Assembly (NCBI GenBank): GCA_905339295.1
Contig: CAJPFI010000021.1
Location: 124,001 to 188,000, forward strand
Direction: 5' to 3'
DNA: 64,000 bases
DNA from: Burkholderiales bacterium
Lineage (GTDB): Bacteria; Pseudomonadota; Gammaproteobacteria; Burkholderiales; Casimicrobiaceae
In this document: positions 24,110 to 33,529 of the stretch, in pieces
Layout of the letters: each line of letters opens with the position of its first letter
How positions within the stretch are numbered: position 1 is the stretch's first letter
The notes under the pieces: generated by a model
Told to the model about the DNA's origin: nothing
The model's input: the letters and a program-made list of their open reading frames with translations, nothing else
Databases searched by the model: none
Translations under genes and position numbers: made by a program

Positions 24110-27100
24110 TCACGCGTCGTTCCCTGCGATTGCGCGATCGATCACGCCCCGGATCACCGCCGCGAACCGTTCGCCCCCCTCCTCGAGCACGAGCGTGATG
24201 TGATCGCCGGGCAGGACATGCAGCTCCATGCTCGACGCGAGGCCCTCCCATTCGTCGTCGTGGGCCGACGCGCTGCTTTCCCCGGAGCGGACGACGACCA
24301 GGTGGACGCCCGCGCGCCGGCCGCGATAGCCGCGCATCGCCCGATGCAGGCGATGCGCGAGGTCGCTCACGCGATCGGTTGGCGGCGGGACGCCGGGCGC
24401 GGCGAGCGTCGCGGCAGCACGCGGATCCCCGGGCGCGATGGCGGACGCCGCGCTCGGCGCCGCGGCATCGACCACGATCACGGCAGGCACTTCCTCGCCC
24501 TCGGCAAGCAGCAGGCGCGCCAGCTCGAACGCCACGAACGCGCCGTTGCAATGACCACCGACGACGTAGGGTCCGTGCGGTCGCAGCGCCCGCAATGCCC
24601 GGAGACGCTCGCCCGCCATCGCCTCGATCGTCGTCGGGACCGAACCGCCTGCGAGTCCGTGCGGATGAACGACGTAGACCGGCTGGTCCGGTCCGAGCAG
24701 GCGCGCCAGCACATGGCAATGGAATCCGCCTCCGAAGAAGTCGCCGTGCACGTAGACGAACGGCAGGCGCGATCCGCCTTCGTGCAACGGGACGACCTCC
24801 GCGTGGGCGGCGAGCGCCCCCTCGCGGATCGCGTTCGCGACGCCGGCGACCGTGTCGTCGACGAACATCGCCGTGAGCGGCACGCGGATCCCCGTCTCGC
24901 GCTCGTAGTCGTCGGCCATGCGGGCCGCCAGCAGCGAGTGCCCGCCCAGGTCGAAGAAGTGATCGAAGACGCCGAGGCCCGCCTTCCCGAGCGTCGCCTC
25001 CCAGTGACGGACGAGATCCTGCTCGAGCGGATCGCGGGGCGCGACGCGGATGCCCGCGTTCGCCGCCGGCGAAACGTCGACCGGGGGAAGCGACCTGCGG
25101 TCGACCTTGCCGCTCGCGTTGAGCGGCAGCGCCGGCAGCCAGGCGACGGCCGACGGCACCATCACGGCAGGCAGCAACTTGCGCAACTCGCGCGTCAGGT
25201 TGGCCGGCGGAGGCGCGCGCGGATCCGACGCGACCGCGTACGCGACGATGCGGCGCGTGTCGCTCGTGTCGCCATCCACGACCGCGACCGCCTCGCGCAC
25301 GCCAGGCACGCGCGCGATCGCGGCCTCGACGTCGCCGAGCTCGATGCGATGGCCGCGGACCTTGACCTGCCCGTCCGTGCGGCCGAGAAACTCGATCGCG
25401 CCGTCGTCGCGGACGCGCGCCCGGTCGCCGCTCCGGTAGAGGCGGCGTGGCGGCAGGTCGCCGACGCGCGCTTCCACGAATCGCGCCGCGTCGCGATCCG
25501 ACGCGCCGAGATACCGCAGCGCGAGACCTGCACCTCCGATGCAGATCTCCCCCGGTTCGCCCGGGGCGGCCGGCGCGCCGTCCGAGCGAAGCACGTAGAC
25601 CTCTGCGTTCGCGATCGCCCGGCCGATCGGCACGGTCGAGGCGTTCTCCCGCACCGCGCGCGCCTCGTGCCACGTCGCGAACGTCGTCGTCTCGGTGGGG
25701 CCGTAGACGTGCAGCAGGCGGCTCGGCGGGTTCGCGCGCAGCACGTCGGCGACGCGGCGCGGCTCGGCCGCCTCGCCTCCGAACAGCACGGTGCGGCACG
25801 GCCCGAAGGCGGCGGGCGCCTCGCGCGCGATCGCATTGAACAGCGCGGTCGTGACGAAGAGCGTCGTGATCCGCTCGTGCGCGATCGCGGCGGCAAGGGC
25901 GCGCGGCGCGATCGCCGTCGCCTTCGGGACCGGCGCGAGCCGAGCGCCGTTGAGCAGCGCCCCCCAGAACTCGAACGTGGACGCGTCGAACGCGGGATTC
26001 GCGAGCTGCGCGACCACATCGTCCGGGCCGAGCAGCACGTAGTCGGTGCCGCACACCAGGCGCACGACCGCCTCGTGCGGAACGACCACGCCCTTCGGTC
26101 GCCCGCTCGACCCCGACGTGCCGATCACGTAGGCCGGATCGCGAGGCCGGGGCGCTCCCGGCGGCGCGACGGCGGCATGCGCGGCAATCCTCTCCGACTC
26201 CCGCTCCGGCCGCACGACGTCGACGCCCGGGCGCGCGAACCGCGTCGCCATCGCCTCGTCCGCGATCGCGTGCGCGACCCGCGCGTCGTCGAGCATGTGC
26301 GCGAGTCGTTCGGCGGGCAGCTCCGGATCGATCGGCATGTACGCGGCGCCGGCCTTCAGCACCGCGAGCCAGGCGGTCGCGATGTCCGCCGTCGCGGCGC
26401 GTGCCACGGCGACGAACGCTCCGGGGGCCACCCCTCGCGCACGCAGCTCCGCGGCGAGCCGGTTGGCGGCGGCGTCGAGCCGCGCGTAGTCGAGCGTGCC
26501 GATCGCGATCGCCGACGGCGTCGCCGCCGCCTGCGCTTCGAAGCGTGCGGTGATCGTGGGCTCGCGGGGCGGCCCGGTGACCGGACCGGCCGACGCCGCC
26601 ACGATCCGGCGCCGGATCGCATCGTCCATCATCGGCAGCGAGGCGACCGGCCGGCCGGGCTCGCGCGCCATCGCCTCGACCAGCGCCGCGTACTGATGCG
26701 CCATGCGCTCGATCGTCGCGCGCTCGAACAGGTCGGTGCAGTATCCCCAGTACGTCTCGATGCCGTCGCCGCCGTCGAGCAGCGTGAGGGCAAGGTCGAA
26801 GCGCGCGTGCCCGAGACCAAGCTCCTGGCGGCGGACCGTGCAGCCGGCCAGTTCGAGGTCGCCCAGCGCGCGCTTGCGCATGCCGAAGGCGACCTGGAAC
26901 AGCGGGTTGCGCGAGGCGTCGCGCGGCAGGCCAAGCGCGTCGACCAGCCGCTCGAACGGCACCTGCTGCGCCTCGATCGCCGCACGCGTCGCGGCATGCA
27001 TGCGCCGTACCGCCTCCATCGCCGACGGCGCGCCGGACAGGTCGACACGACACGCGACCGTGTTGGCGAAGAACCCGACGACCTGCGCGAGCTCGGGCAA

Positions 27101-27961
27101 CGGCCGCGCGGCCACCGGCATGCCGATCACGAGATCCGTGTCGCCGGAAAGTCGCGACAGCAGCACGGCGTACACCGCGAGGAACGAAACGTACGAAGTG
27201 GCTCCGGCGTCGCGCCCCGCCGCCCGCCACGCGGCGACCGCATCCGGGGCGAGGCGCGCGCGAACGAGGTCGCCTCGAAAGCTCTGCGTTGCCGGCCGGC
27301 GGAAGTCGGTCGGAAGCGCGAGCGTCGGCGCGTTGGCGAGGCGGGCCCGGCAGTCGTCGAGACGCTTCGCGGCTTCCGGTCCGGCGAGATCGTGCGCCAG
27401 GTGCGCCGAGTACGTCAGGTAATCGAGCGGAAGCGAGGGCAGCTCGACGGGCGCGCCCGCCAGCGCCGCGGCGTACGCGCGCGACAGGTCGTCGTTCAGC
27501 GCCCGCCCGGACAGCGCGTCGCCGAGAATGTGATGCCAGACGCGGACGAGCGCATGGCGATCGTGCTCGAGCCTGAACAGCGCCCATCGGATCGGCGTCG
27601 CCGCCGCGAGATCGAACGGCTGCATTGCGCGCTCGCGCGCAGCCGCCTCGAGCGTGCGCTCGCCGCCGTCCCCGCACGCCGGCAGGTCGACGCATTCGAG
27701 CACCGTGCGCGCCGCATCGTCGACCGCCTGGCAGGGCACGCCGTTGATCGTCGGGAAGCGCGTGCGGAGCATGGGCTGGCGAACCGCCACCGCGTCGAGT
27801 GCCGCGCGCAGTGCGCCGACGTCGATCGCCCCGTCGATGTGCCACAGCGCCGCCTCGTTGTAGGCGGCGCTCGACGGGTCGAGGCGCTGCAGGAACCAGA
27901 CGCGCGCCTGGCAATGCGAGAGCGCGGCCGGTTCCGCATGCCTGGCCATTCCTTCATCCAT
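24110..27961 (-). CDS. Single-module non-ribosomal peptide synthetase (C-A-T-TE)
   Basis: About 1283 residues holding one complete module. A condensation domain (about 10-430) has HHxxxD at His143-His144 and Asp148, reading HHILGDA so the usual Gly after Asp is Ala. The adenylation domain (about 460-950) has the core TSGSSGRPKGV, YGPTETT and the hinge YRSGDRARVRDDG. The carrier domain has LGGHSLL, and the C-terminal alpha/beta hydrolase thioesterase has GGHCNGA, so a Cys replaces the nucleophile Ser. My by-eye specificity positions read D-A-F-L-L-G-V-T-F-K, resembling branched-aliphatic (Ile/Val) codes. ATG at 27961 is one of three nearby in-frame ATGs. No tailoring genes or phosphopantetheinyl transferase are close by. 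Confidence 0.88.
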   Translation of the reverse strand: MDEGMARHAEPAALSHCQARVWFLQRLDPSSAAYNEAALWHIDGAIDVGALRAALDAVAVRQPMLRTRFPTINGVPCQAVDDAARTVLECVDLPACGDGGERTLEAAARERAMQPFDLAAATPIRWALFRLEHDRHALVRVWHHILGDALSGRALNDDLSRAYAAALAGAPVELPSLPLDYLTYSAHLAHDLAGPEAAKRLDDCRARLANAPTLALPTDFRRPATQSFRGDLVRARLAPDAVAAWRAAGRDAGATSYVSFLAVYAVLLSRLSGDTDLVIGMPVAARPLPELAQVVGFFANTVACRVDLSGAPSAMEAVRRMHAATRAAIEAQQVPFERLVDALGLPRDASRNPLFQVAFGMRKRALGDLELAGCTVRRQELGLGHARFDLALTLLDGGDGIETYWGYCTDLFERATIERMAHQYAALVEAMAREPGRPVASLPMMDDAIRRRIVAASAGPVTGPPREPTITARFEAQAAATPSAIAIGTLDYARLDAAANRLAAELRARGVAPGAFVAVARAATADIATAWLAVLKAGAAYMPIDPELPAERLAHMLDDARVAHAIADEAMATRFARPGVDVVRPERESERIAAHAAVAPPGAPRPRDPAYVIGTSGSSGRPKGVVVPHEAVVRLVCGTDYVLLGPDDVVAQLANPAFDASTFEFWGALLNGARLAPVPKATAIAPRALAAAIAHERITTLFVTTALFNAIAREAPAAFGPCRTVLFGGEAAEPRRVADVLRANPPSRLLHVYGPTETTTFATWHEARAVRENASTVPIGRAIANAEVYVLRSDGAPAAPGEPGEICIGGAGLALRYLGASDRDAARFVEARVGDLPPRRLYRSGDRARVRDDGAIEFLGRTDGQVKVRGHRIELGDVEAAIARVPGVREAVAVVDGDTSDTRRIVAYAVASDPRAPPPANLTRELRKLLPAVMVPSAVAWLPALPLNASGKVDRRSLPPVDVSPAANAGIRVAPRDPLEQDLVRHWEATLGKAGLGVFDHFFDLGGHSLLAARMADDYERETGIRVPLTAMFVDDTVAGVANAIREGALAAHAEVVPLHEGGSRLPFVYVHGDFFGGGFHCHVLARLLGPDQPVYVVHPHGLAGGSVPTTIEAMAGERLRALRALRPHGPYVVGGHCNGAFVAFELARLLLAEGEEVPAVIVVDAAAPSAASAIAPGDPRAAATLAAPGVPPPTDRVSDLAHRLHRAMRGYRGRRAGVHLVVVRSGESSASAHDDEWEGLASSMELHVLPGDHITLVLEEGGERFAAVIRGVIDRAIAGNDA

Positions 27962-28035
27962 GTCGCCTATGCTATCGGCTTCCGGCACGGGGACGAAACG
28001 CGGCGCGCGTCACGCGAGCCGCCGCCATCGGGACC

Positions 28036-28998
28036 ATGAGAGCCTTCGCACTCCTCTTCGTCGCGCTCGCAGCGACCGCGGCCTGGGGCGAGCCGTTCCC
28101 GGTCCCCGGCAAGCCGGTGCGCATCCTCGTCGGCTTCGCGGCCGGCGGCGGGACCGACCTGCAGGCGCGGATCGTCGCGCCGAAGCTCGCGGACGCGCTC
28201 GGCGTGCCGGTCGTCGTCGAGAACCGCCCGGGCGCGAGCACGATGCTGGCGGCGCAGGAAGCGGCACGCGCCGCGCCGGACGGGCACACGCTGCTCTACA
28301 CGTTCAACGGCACGTTCACGCAGAATCCGCACACGCACGCACGCTTGCCGTACGACCCGTTCCGCGATTTCACGCCCGTCTCGCTCGGCGCGCGCGGTCC
28401 GCTGCTGCTCGTCGTGCACGCCTCGGTCCCGGCGCGCGATGCGAAGGAGCTCGTCGCGTGGGGCCGCACGCACCCGGGCGCTCTCAACGTCGCGTCGTTC
28501 GGCGTGGGAACCTCGTCGCACCTCTTCGCCGAGCTCTTCGTCCGCCAGTCGGGCGTGCCGATGACCCACGTTCCCTACAAGGGCGCGGCGGACGCCGCCA
28601 GGGACCTCCTGTCGGGACAGGTCCAGGTCATGTTCGATTCGGCGGCGTCGGCGATCCCGAACGTGAATTCGGGGAAGGTGCGCGCGCTGGGCGCGGTGGC
28701 CGACGCCCGGTCGCCGTTCCTTCCGGACCTGCCCACGCTCGCGGAGCAGGGGTTCCGCGATATCGATCTCACGGGCTGGCTCGGGTACTTCGGCCCGGCC
28801 GACCTGCCGCCGGAGGTCGTCGAGAAGCTCAACGCCGCGCTGGCGATCGCGCTGGCGTCGCCCGGCGTCAAGGAAGCGTTCGCGCGAGGCGCGTACGAAG
28901 CCGTCGGCTCGAGCCCGGCGGCGCTCGCTGCCATGACGAGGGACGACTACGAGCGCTGGGGCCGGATCGTCCGGGAGATCGGCTTCGTTCCGCAATGA
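28036..28998 (+). CDS. Bug-family (TTT) substrate-binding receptor
   Basis: A 320-residue tripartite tricarboxylate transporter receptor. A short signal peptide (about 1-18) is followed by VRILVGFAAGGGTDLQAR, the Bug-family motif, and HVPYKGAADAARDLLSGQVQVMFD. Such receptors are typically over-abundant in Burkholderiales and often orphan. No TctA/TctB permease is adjacent. It is divergent from the NRPS gene (74 bases apart) and convergent with the acyl-CoA ligase. The ligand is probably a carboxylate. Confidence 0.92.
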   Translation: MRAFALLFVALAATAAWGEPFPVPGKPVRILVGFAAGGGTDLQARIVAPKLADALGVPVVVENRPGASTMLAAQEAARAAPDGHTLLYTFNGTFTQNPHTHARLPYDPFRDFTPVSLGARGPLLLVVHASVPARDAKELVAWGRTHPGALNVASFGVGTSSHLFAELFVRQSGVPMTHVPYKGAADAARDLLSGQVQVMFDSAASAIPNVNSGKVRALGAVADARSPFLPDLPTLAEQGFRDIDLTGWLGYFGPADLPPEVVEKLNAALAIALASPGVKEAFARGAYEAVGSSPAALAAMTRDDYERWGRIVREIGFVPQ

Positions 28999-29007
28999 GC
29001 CGCCGCG

Positions 29008-30534
29008 TCACTGGGCCGGAAGCCCGAGCGCGACCTTCCGTAGCGACATCCGGTCCGCCTTGCCGTTGGCGAGCGTCGGCAGATGCGGGACGATCCGCAG
29101 CAGCCCCGGCTGCTTGTGGTCGGCGATCCGCCCGGCGAGGAACGCCGCGAGGTCGGCGGGCGTGACGCTCGCGCCGTCCTCGAGCTGCGCGAACGCCACG
29201 ATCTGCTCGTCGGCGCCGTGCGGGCGGCCGACCACCGCGCAGGTCGCAACCGCCGGATGCGCGTTGAGCGCGGCCTCGACGTCGGCCGGGTACACGGTGT
29301 AGCCCGAGTGCTTGATCAGGTCCTTGAAGCGGCCCGCGATGTGCAGGTCGCCGGCGCGGTCGACGCGTCCGAGGTCGCCTGTCCTGAACCACCCTTCCGG
29401 CGTGAACGCGGCGCGCGTCTCGTCCGGATTGCGGTAGTAGCCTGGAAACACGTTCGGACCGCGCACCTGGATCTCGCCGGTCTCGCCCGGCACCGCGTCG
29501 CAGCCGTCCGCATCGACGATCCGCACGCGCACGTCCGGCAACGGCCGTCCGACCGACGTGTCGCTCCGCCGGTCGTCCAGGCGCGTCTGGCACACGACCG
29601 CGCTGGTCTCGGTGAGCCCGTAGCCGTTCTGCAGCGGCAATCCGTAGAGCGACTCGATGGCGGCCTTCACCGTGGCATCGAGCGGCGACGAGGCCGACGT
29701 CACCATGCGAGCCCGCGGCGCCGAGAAGGCGTCCGGATGCTCGCGCACCCAGGCGGCGAAGCGTGCGTGCAGCGCCGGCACGCCCGGGACCACGGTGACG
29801 CCATCCTCGCGCAGCGCGCGCGCGAGCTCCTCCGGCGCGAACCGCTGCGCCAGATGCACGCAGCCGCCCGCGACGAGCGTGCTCATCGTGATCGACGCCA
29901 GCGCGCCCGCGTACGCGATCGGCATCGGCAGGTAGACACGGTCGTGCGGCCCGTAACGGCGTAACCGGCGCTGCGCCTGCGCGATGAACAGGATGTTGGC
30001 GTGCGTGAGCATCGCCGCCTTCGGCGCGCCGGTCGTGCCGGACGTGCAGATCATCGCCGCGACGCCGTCGCCCGGGCGCGCGGGCGGAGGCTCGGGCTCG
30101 GGATCGCCCGGGGGACGCTCGACGTGCATCGTGCCGAGCGGCGCGAGTTCGACCGCGGAGGCGCCCCTGCGTGCGGCGTGGCCCGCGGCGGCCTCCGACC
30201 TCGCGGAGAGGTAGAGCGCGAGTCGCGGCTCGCACAGGACGGCGATCGCGTCGATCTCGCGCGCGCCGAGCCGCGCGGCCGCGAGAAGCGGCCACGCGTC
30301 GAGGCGGCCGACCGCGAACAACAGGACGATCGCCTCCGCGCCGTTCTCCGTGACGACGATCACGCGATCGCCCGCGCGGACGCCGAGCGCTGCAAGGCCC
30401 GCCGACGACGCCTCGACGCTGCGGGCGAGGTCGAGGTAGGTCAGGACGCGGTCCCCGTCCCGAAGTGCGGGGCGATCGGCGAACCGGGCTGCGCCTCGGT
30501 CGACGACATCGGCAATGCGCTGGACGGACGACAT
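29008..30534 (-). CDS. Acyl-CoA synthetase (AMP-forming)
   Basis: A 508-residue ANL enzyme with the P-loop CTSGTTGAPKAAMLTH, the motif YGLTETSAVV, the hinge FRTGDLGRVDRAGD and GRFKDLIKHSGYTVYP, and the catalytic Lys in LANGKADR. It lacks the aryl-acid features of the ligase at 5118, so a fatty or other carboxylic acid is likely. ATG at 30534 begins the conserved N-terminus MSSVQRIADVVDRGAARF; longer upstream reading frames are unsupported. It lies beside a Bug receptor and is divergent from a Gfo/Idh dehydrogenase. Confidence 0.88.
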   Translation of the reverse strand: MSSVQRIADVVDRGAARFADRPALRDGDRVLTYLDLARSVEASSAGLAALGVRAGDRVIVVTENGAEAIVLLFAVGRLDAWPLLAAARLGAREIDAIAVLCEPRLALYLSARSEAAAGHAARRGASAVELAPLGTMHVERPPGDPEPEPPPARPGDGVAAMICTSGTTGAPKAAMLTHANILFIAQAQRRLRRYGPHDRVYLPMPIAYAGALASITMSTLVAGGCVHLAQRFAPEELARALREDGVTVVPGVPALHARFAAWVREHPDAFSAPRARMVTSASSPLDATVKAAIESLYGLPLQNGYGLTETSAVVCQTRLDDRRSDTSVGRPLPDVRVRIVDADGCDAVPGETGEIQVRGPNVFPGYYRNPDETRAAFTPEGWFRTGDLGRVDRAGDLHIAGRFKDLIKHSGYTVYPADVEAALNAHPAVATCAVVGRPHGADEQIVAFAQLEDGASVTPADLAAFLAGRIADHKQPGLLRIVPHLPTLANGKADRMSLRKVALGLPAQ

Positions 30535-30716
30535 GCTGGGCAGGGCAGCCTTCGGCGGGCGGGAAGCCCGATACGGTAAAGCGCCGGACGCGCCGCGTCG
30601 AGTCGCCGGGCCGCGGGAAGGCCGCAGGCGGACGCTTCGCCGCCCGCTCCCGCGATCGTCTATGATCGCAGGCCCGCGCGTCCGGCGCGGCGATGACAGC
30701 GGTAGGCGGAGGCGAC

Positions 30717-31871
30717 ATGGCAGCGTTGCGCGAACGATTCGGTCGGCCGTTGCGGCTCGCGATCCTGGGCGGCGGTCCGGGCTCGTGGATCGGCCACATG
30801 CATCGCAGCGCGGCGGAGCTCGACGGCTGGTGGCGCGTGGTCGGCGGCGTGTTCTCGAGCGATCCCGAGCGCTCGCGCGACGGCGGCGCATCGCTCGGTT
30901 TCGACCGCGCGCGCTGCTACGGCACGCTCGACGAGTTGATCGCGAAGGAGCGCGGGCGTCCGGATCCGGCGGAAGCCGTCGCGATCATGACGCCCAACGA
31001 CACGCACTATCCGCTCGCCGCCGCCGCGCTCGACGCCGGCCTCGACGTCGTGTGCGACAAGCCGGTGACGCACGATGCGAACGAGGCGCGGGACCTGGTC
31101 GAGCGCACGCATCGGCACGGTCGCCTGTTCGCCGTCGCGCACGGCTACTCCGCCTATCCGATGACGCGCTACGCGCGCCATCTGGTGGACGCCGGCGCGC
31201 TGGGCGAACTGCGCTACGTGCAGGTCGAGTACATCCAGAGCGGACTCGCGATGCGCCTCGACGACGGGCCGCAGAACAACCGTCTCAGGTGGCTGCTCGA
31301 TCCGCGGCGCAGCGGCCTCGCGCTGGTGATGAGCGCGATCGGCTGCCACGCGCAGCAGCTCGCGTCCTTCGCGGTCGACCGGCGCGTCGCGCGCGTGTGC
31401 GCCGACGCGCTCGCGGTCGGGCCGAACCGGCGCGTGATCGACACCGTGTCGGCCCTGCTGCGCTTCGACGGCGACCTCGCGGGCACGTTCACCGCGTTCC
31501 AGGCGGCGGCCGGCAGCGAGAACGACATCCGGCTGCGCATCTACGGCGACAAGGGGATGATCGACTGGTCGCACCGCGACGCGTCGCACCTCGGGATCGC
31601 GCTGCTGAACGAGGGACCGCGCGTGGTGGGCCGCGGCGACGCCAACCTGCCTCCCGGGATCGTCGCGCTCGGCCGCGCGCCGCGCGGCCATCCGGAGGGC
31701 CTGCGCGAGGCTTTCGCCAACATCTACGCCGAGGTCGCGCAGGAGCGCATGCTGCGCACGCTCGGCGAGCCGCTGCCGGCCTTCCGCTATCCGCGCATCG
31801 AGGAAGGCGCGCACACGATGGCGTTCATCGAGGCATGCGTCGCCTCGCAGGGGCGCTGGGTCGACGTATAG
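30717..31871 (+). CDS. Gfo/Idh/MocA-family oxidoreductase
   Basis: A 384-residue NAD(P)-dependent dehydrogenase. The N-terminal Rossmann motif is AILGGGPGSWIGHMH, followed by VCDKPVTHDANEARDLV (the EKP-like catalytic Lys), then an alpha/beta C-terminal domain. ATG at 30717 was chosen because GGAGGCG sits just upstream; an ATG 24 bases earlier lacks a site. These enzymes act on sugars, inositols or related hydroxy acids. It is convergent with an FlK-like thioesterase gene, 16 bases away. Confidence 0.88.
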   Translation: MAALRERFGRPLRLAILGGGPGSWIGHMHRSAAELDGWWRVVGGVFSSDPERSRDGGASLGFDRARCYGTLDELIAKERGRPDPAEAVAIMTPNDTHYPLAAAALDAGLDVVCDKPVTHDANEARDLVERTHRHGRLFAVAHGYSAYPMTRYARHLVDAGALGELRYVQVEYIQSGLAMRLDDGPQNNRLRWLLDPRRSGLALVMSAIGCHAQQLASFAVDRRVARVCADALAVGPNRRVIDTVSALLRFDGDLAGTFTAFQAAAGSENDIRLRIYGDKGMIDWSHRDASHLGIALLNEGPRVVGRGDANLPPGIVALGRAPRGHPEGLREAFANIYAEVAQERMLRTLGEPLPAFRYPRIEEGAHTMAFIEACVASQGRWVDV

Positions 31872-31887
31872 GGGCCCGACCGCGGAT

Positions 31888-32313
31888 TCAGACCCCTTGC
31901 CCACTCGCCTTCGCCGCGAGCCTCGTGTCGAACGTCGCGCGCACGATCACGGCGCGTTCGTGCGTGCCGCGCGCGATCAGGTCGACGCCGTCGTCGGCCT
32001 CGACCTCGAAGCGGAGCTTGCGGCCGTCGACGCCGACGAGCTTGGCGCGCGCGGTCACGACCAGCCCCGGCGGCGTCGCGGCCTCGTGGCTCACGGCCAC
32101 GCGCGTCCCGACCGTCTGCTCGCCAGGGTCGAGGTGCGGTTTCGCGACGAGCAGGCACGCCCACTCGAGGAAGCCGACGAGGTAGCCGGTCGCGAACACC
32201 GCAGGCATCGCCTGGAAATCGGGCGACTCGGGATAGAGCGCCGGCACGGTCTTCGACGCCGTCACGACGAAGCGCAACTCGTGCTCGAGGCCGGGTTTCA
32301 GCGATTCCTTCAC
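31888..32313 (-). CDS. FlK-like hotdog thioesterase
   Basis: A 141-residue single hotdog protein closely resembling fluoroacetyl-CoA thioesterase FlK: KTVPALYPESPDF, MPAVFATGYLVGFLEWAC, SHEAATPPGL and GTHERAVI. Thr42, Glu50, His76 and Arg120 fall on the residue numbers I recall for the FlK catalytic set. Position 36, the Phe gate of FlK as I remember it, is Met here. It should hydrolyse a short acyl-CoA; whether a fluorinated one is doubtful. It sits beside a Gfo/Idh dehydrogenase and near an acyl-CoA ligase. No resistance or fluorination genes are visible. Confidence 0.8.
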   Translation of the reverse strand: MKESLKPGLEHELRFVVTASKTVPALYPESPDFQAMPAVFATGYLVGFLEWACLLVAKPHLDPGEQTVGTRVAVSHEAATPPGLVVTARAKLVGVDGRKLRFEVEADDGVDLIARGTHERAVIVRATFDTRLAAKASGQGV

Positions 32314-32419
32314 GGGGACCTCCGCGGGCGATCCGCGAAGGATATCGAATCCGGGAGGCGGGGCGTCGCGGCAAACGGGGTCAGGCGCCGGGTCTGACAG
32401 CGGGCCTCGCGCGGCGACC

Positions 32420-33199
32420 TCAGCGCGCCGCGCCCGGCTTCACGATCGTGACACGGCGCGTCGCGGACGGCGCGGCGACGGTCCGAGGCGCGGGCGGTTG
32501 CAGCGCGGCGTGCAGCAATCCGACGATCCGCACGTACTCCTGCGTCTCGGGGAACGGCGGAATCCCGCCGTAGCGGTCGACGGTCCCCTCGCCCGCGTTG
32601 TACGCGGCGAGCGCGAGCCTCACATCGCCTGCGAATCGCGCGATCAGGTCCTTGAGATAGCGTGCACCGACGCGCACGTTGATCGCCGGCTCCTTCAGCT
32701 TGTCGGTGACGCTGCGCTTCGCATCTCCCGCGACGCCGTAGCGCGCGCCGGTGTCGGGCATCACCTGCATCAGTCCCACCGCGCCCTTCCCCGACACCGC
32801 CGACGGCTCGTAGCCGGACTCCACCGCGATCACCGCCTTCACGAGCAGCGGGTCGAGCCCGTTGGCGCGCGCGTTCCGCGCGACCAGCGCCGCATAGCGC
32901 GCGACGTTCGGGCCGTCGACGCGCTTCCAGGCCGGATGGTCGCGCACCGCGTCGACCGGCGAGGGTTCCGGCGGCGGCACGGGCACGGGGTCGAGGCTCG
33001 AGCGGCCCTTGAAGAACAGCGCGTAGCGCGCGTCGACCTGCTCGGTCGCGAAGTGCGCCTTCCCCTGCTCGTCGACGTAGGCCCAGAGGTCCGCGCGCAC
33101 GGATGGCGACGCGGCGAGGAGCGCGGCAAGGGACCAGGCGCGCGCGAGCCGTGCGAGCGACCGGCGGTGGCGGCGAACGGAAAAGGTCGAGGCGATCAT
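32420..33199 (-). CDS. Lytic transglycosylase (SLT family) with DUF4124-like N-terminus
   Basis: A 259-residue secreted murein hydrolase. A signal peptide (about 1-36), an N-terminal DUF4124-type segment (LWAYVDEQGKAHFATEQVD), then the Slt catalytic domain (about 95-225) with catalytic Glu in AVESGYEPSAVSGKGAVGLMQVMP and the conserved AAYNAGEGTV. It cleaves the MurNAc-GlcNAc bond to form 1,6-anhydro ends. ATG at 33199. A short GGGGTC-containing stretch with a near-complementary GTCTGAC lies just downstream (32380-32400), a possible repeat remnant. Confidence 0.92.
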   Translation of the reverse strand: MIASTFSVRRHRRSLARLARAWSLAALLAASPSVRADLWAYVDEQGKAHFATEQVDARYALFFKGRSSLDPVPVPPPEPSPVDAVRDHPAWKRVDGPNVARYAALVARNARANGLDPLLVKAVIAVESGYEPSAVSGKGAVGLMQVMPDTGARYGVAGDAKRSVTDKLKEPAINVRVGARYLKDLIARFAGDVRLALAAYNAGEGTVDRYGGIPPFPETQEYVRIVGLLHAALQPPAPRTVAAPSATRRVTIVKPGAAR

Positions 33200-33410
33200 C
33201 GATGCCTGCGGGCGCGGTCGGCGGCGCGCGCCGCGAGATAGTGTCCGCGACGGCGCGGCGCACGCAAGCCCGCGAAACGCCATTCCGCCTTTGTCGGACC
33301 CCGGGGTCACGGTCGAGTTCACCCCGCGCGGCGACCGGGGCGCGGACGTCCGGCGCGCGACCGGCGGCGCCGGTACCGGATGGCGCGGATCGCCGCCATC
33401 GGCCAGGGGA

Positions 33411-33445
33411 TTGACGTCGGCCGAGTACCGTCTATAATGACGGTA
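33411..33445 (+). promoter_or_regulatory. lexA2 promoter with overlapping palindromic operator
   Basis: TTGACG at 33411-33416 and TATAAT at 33433-33438 are separated by 16 bases, a near-consensus sigma-70 promoter and exceptional in this GC-rich window. The palindrome TACCGTC-N6-GACGGTA at 33426-33445 is centred on the TATAAT, so a bound repressor would block polymerase. The same operator form precedes dnaE2. A second, degenerate copy may lie at 33445-33464 (one clear arm, TACGGTA at 33458). The preceding bases 33200-33410 contain no gene and no other clear signal. Confidence 0.8.
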
Positions 33446-33494
33446 GCCGCATATCCATACGGTATCCGGATTCGGCCCTCTCCCGCGAGTGGGA

Positions 33495-33524
33495 GAGGAG
33501 ACAGGAATCATGGCCGTTCGCTGA
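33495..33524 (+). promoter_or_regulatory. Ribosome-binding site and 4-codon leader ORF before lexA2
   Basis: GAGGAG at 33495-33500 is positioned nine bases before an ATG at 33510 that opens Met-Ala-Val-Arg and stops at 33522-33524. The lexA2 ATG follows five bases after this stop and has no good site of its own. Reinitiation after the mini-ORF is the simplest reading; an error in the sequence or a non-canonical lexA2 start are alternatives. Confidence 0.4.
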
Positions 33525-33529
33525 CCCCG

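Noticed and set aside
31872-31905. GATTCAGACCCC stretch after the Gfo/Idh gene as another GGGGTCAGA element
   Set aside because: Only one short arm-like match is present; the partner at 31874 (GGGGCC) does not pair well enough to call an element.
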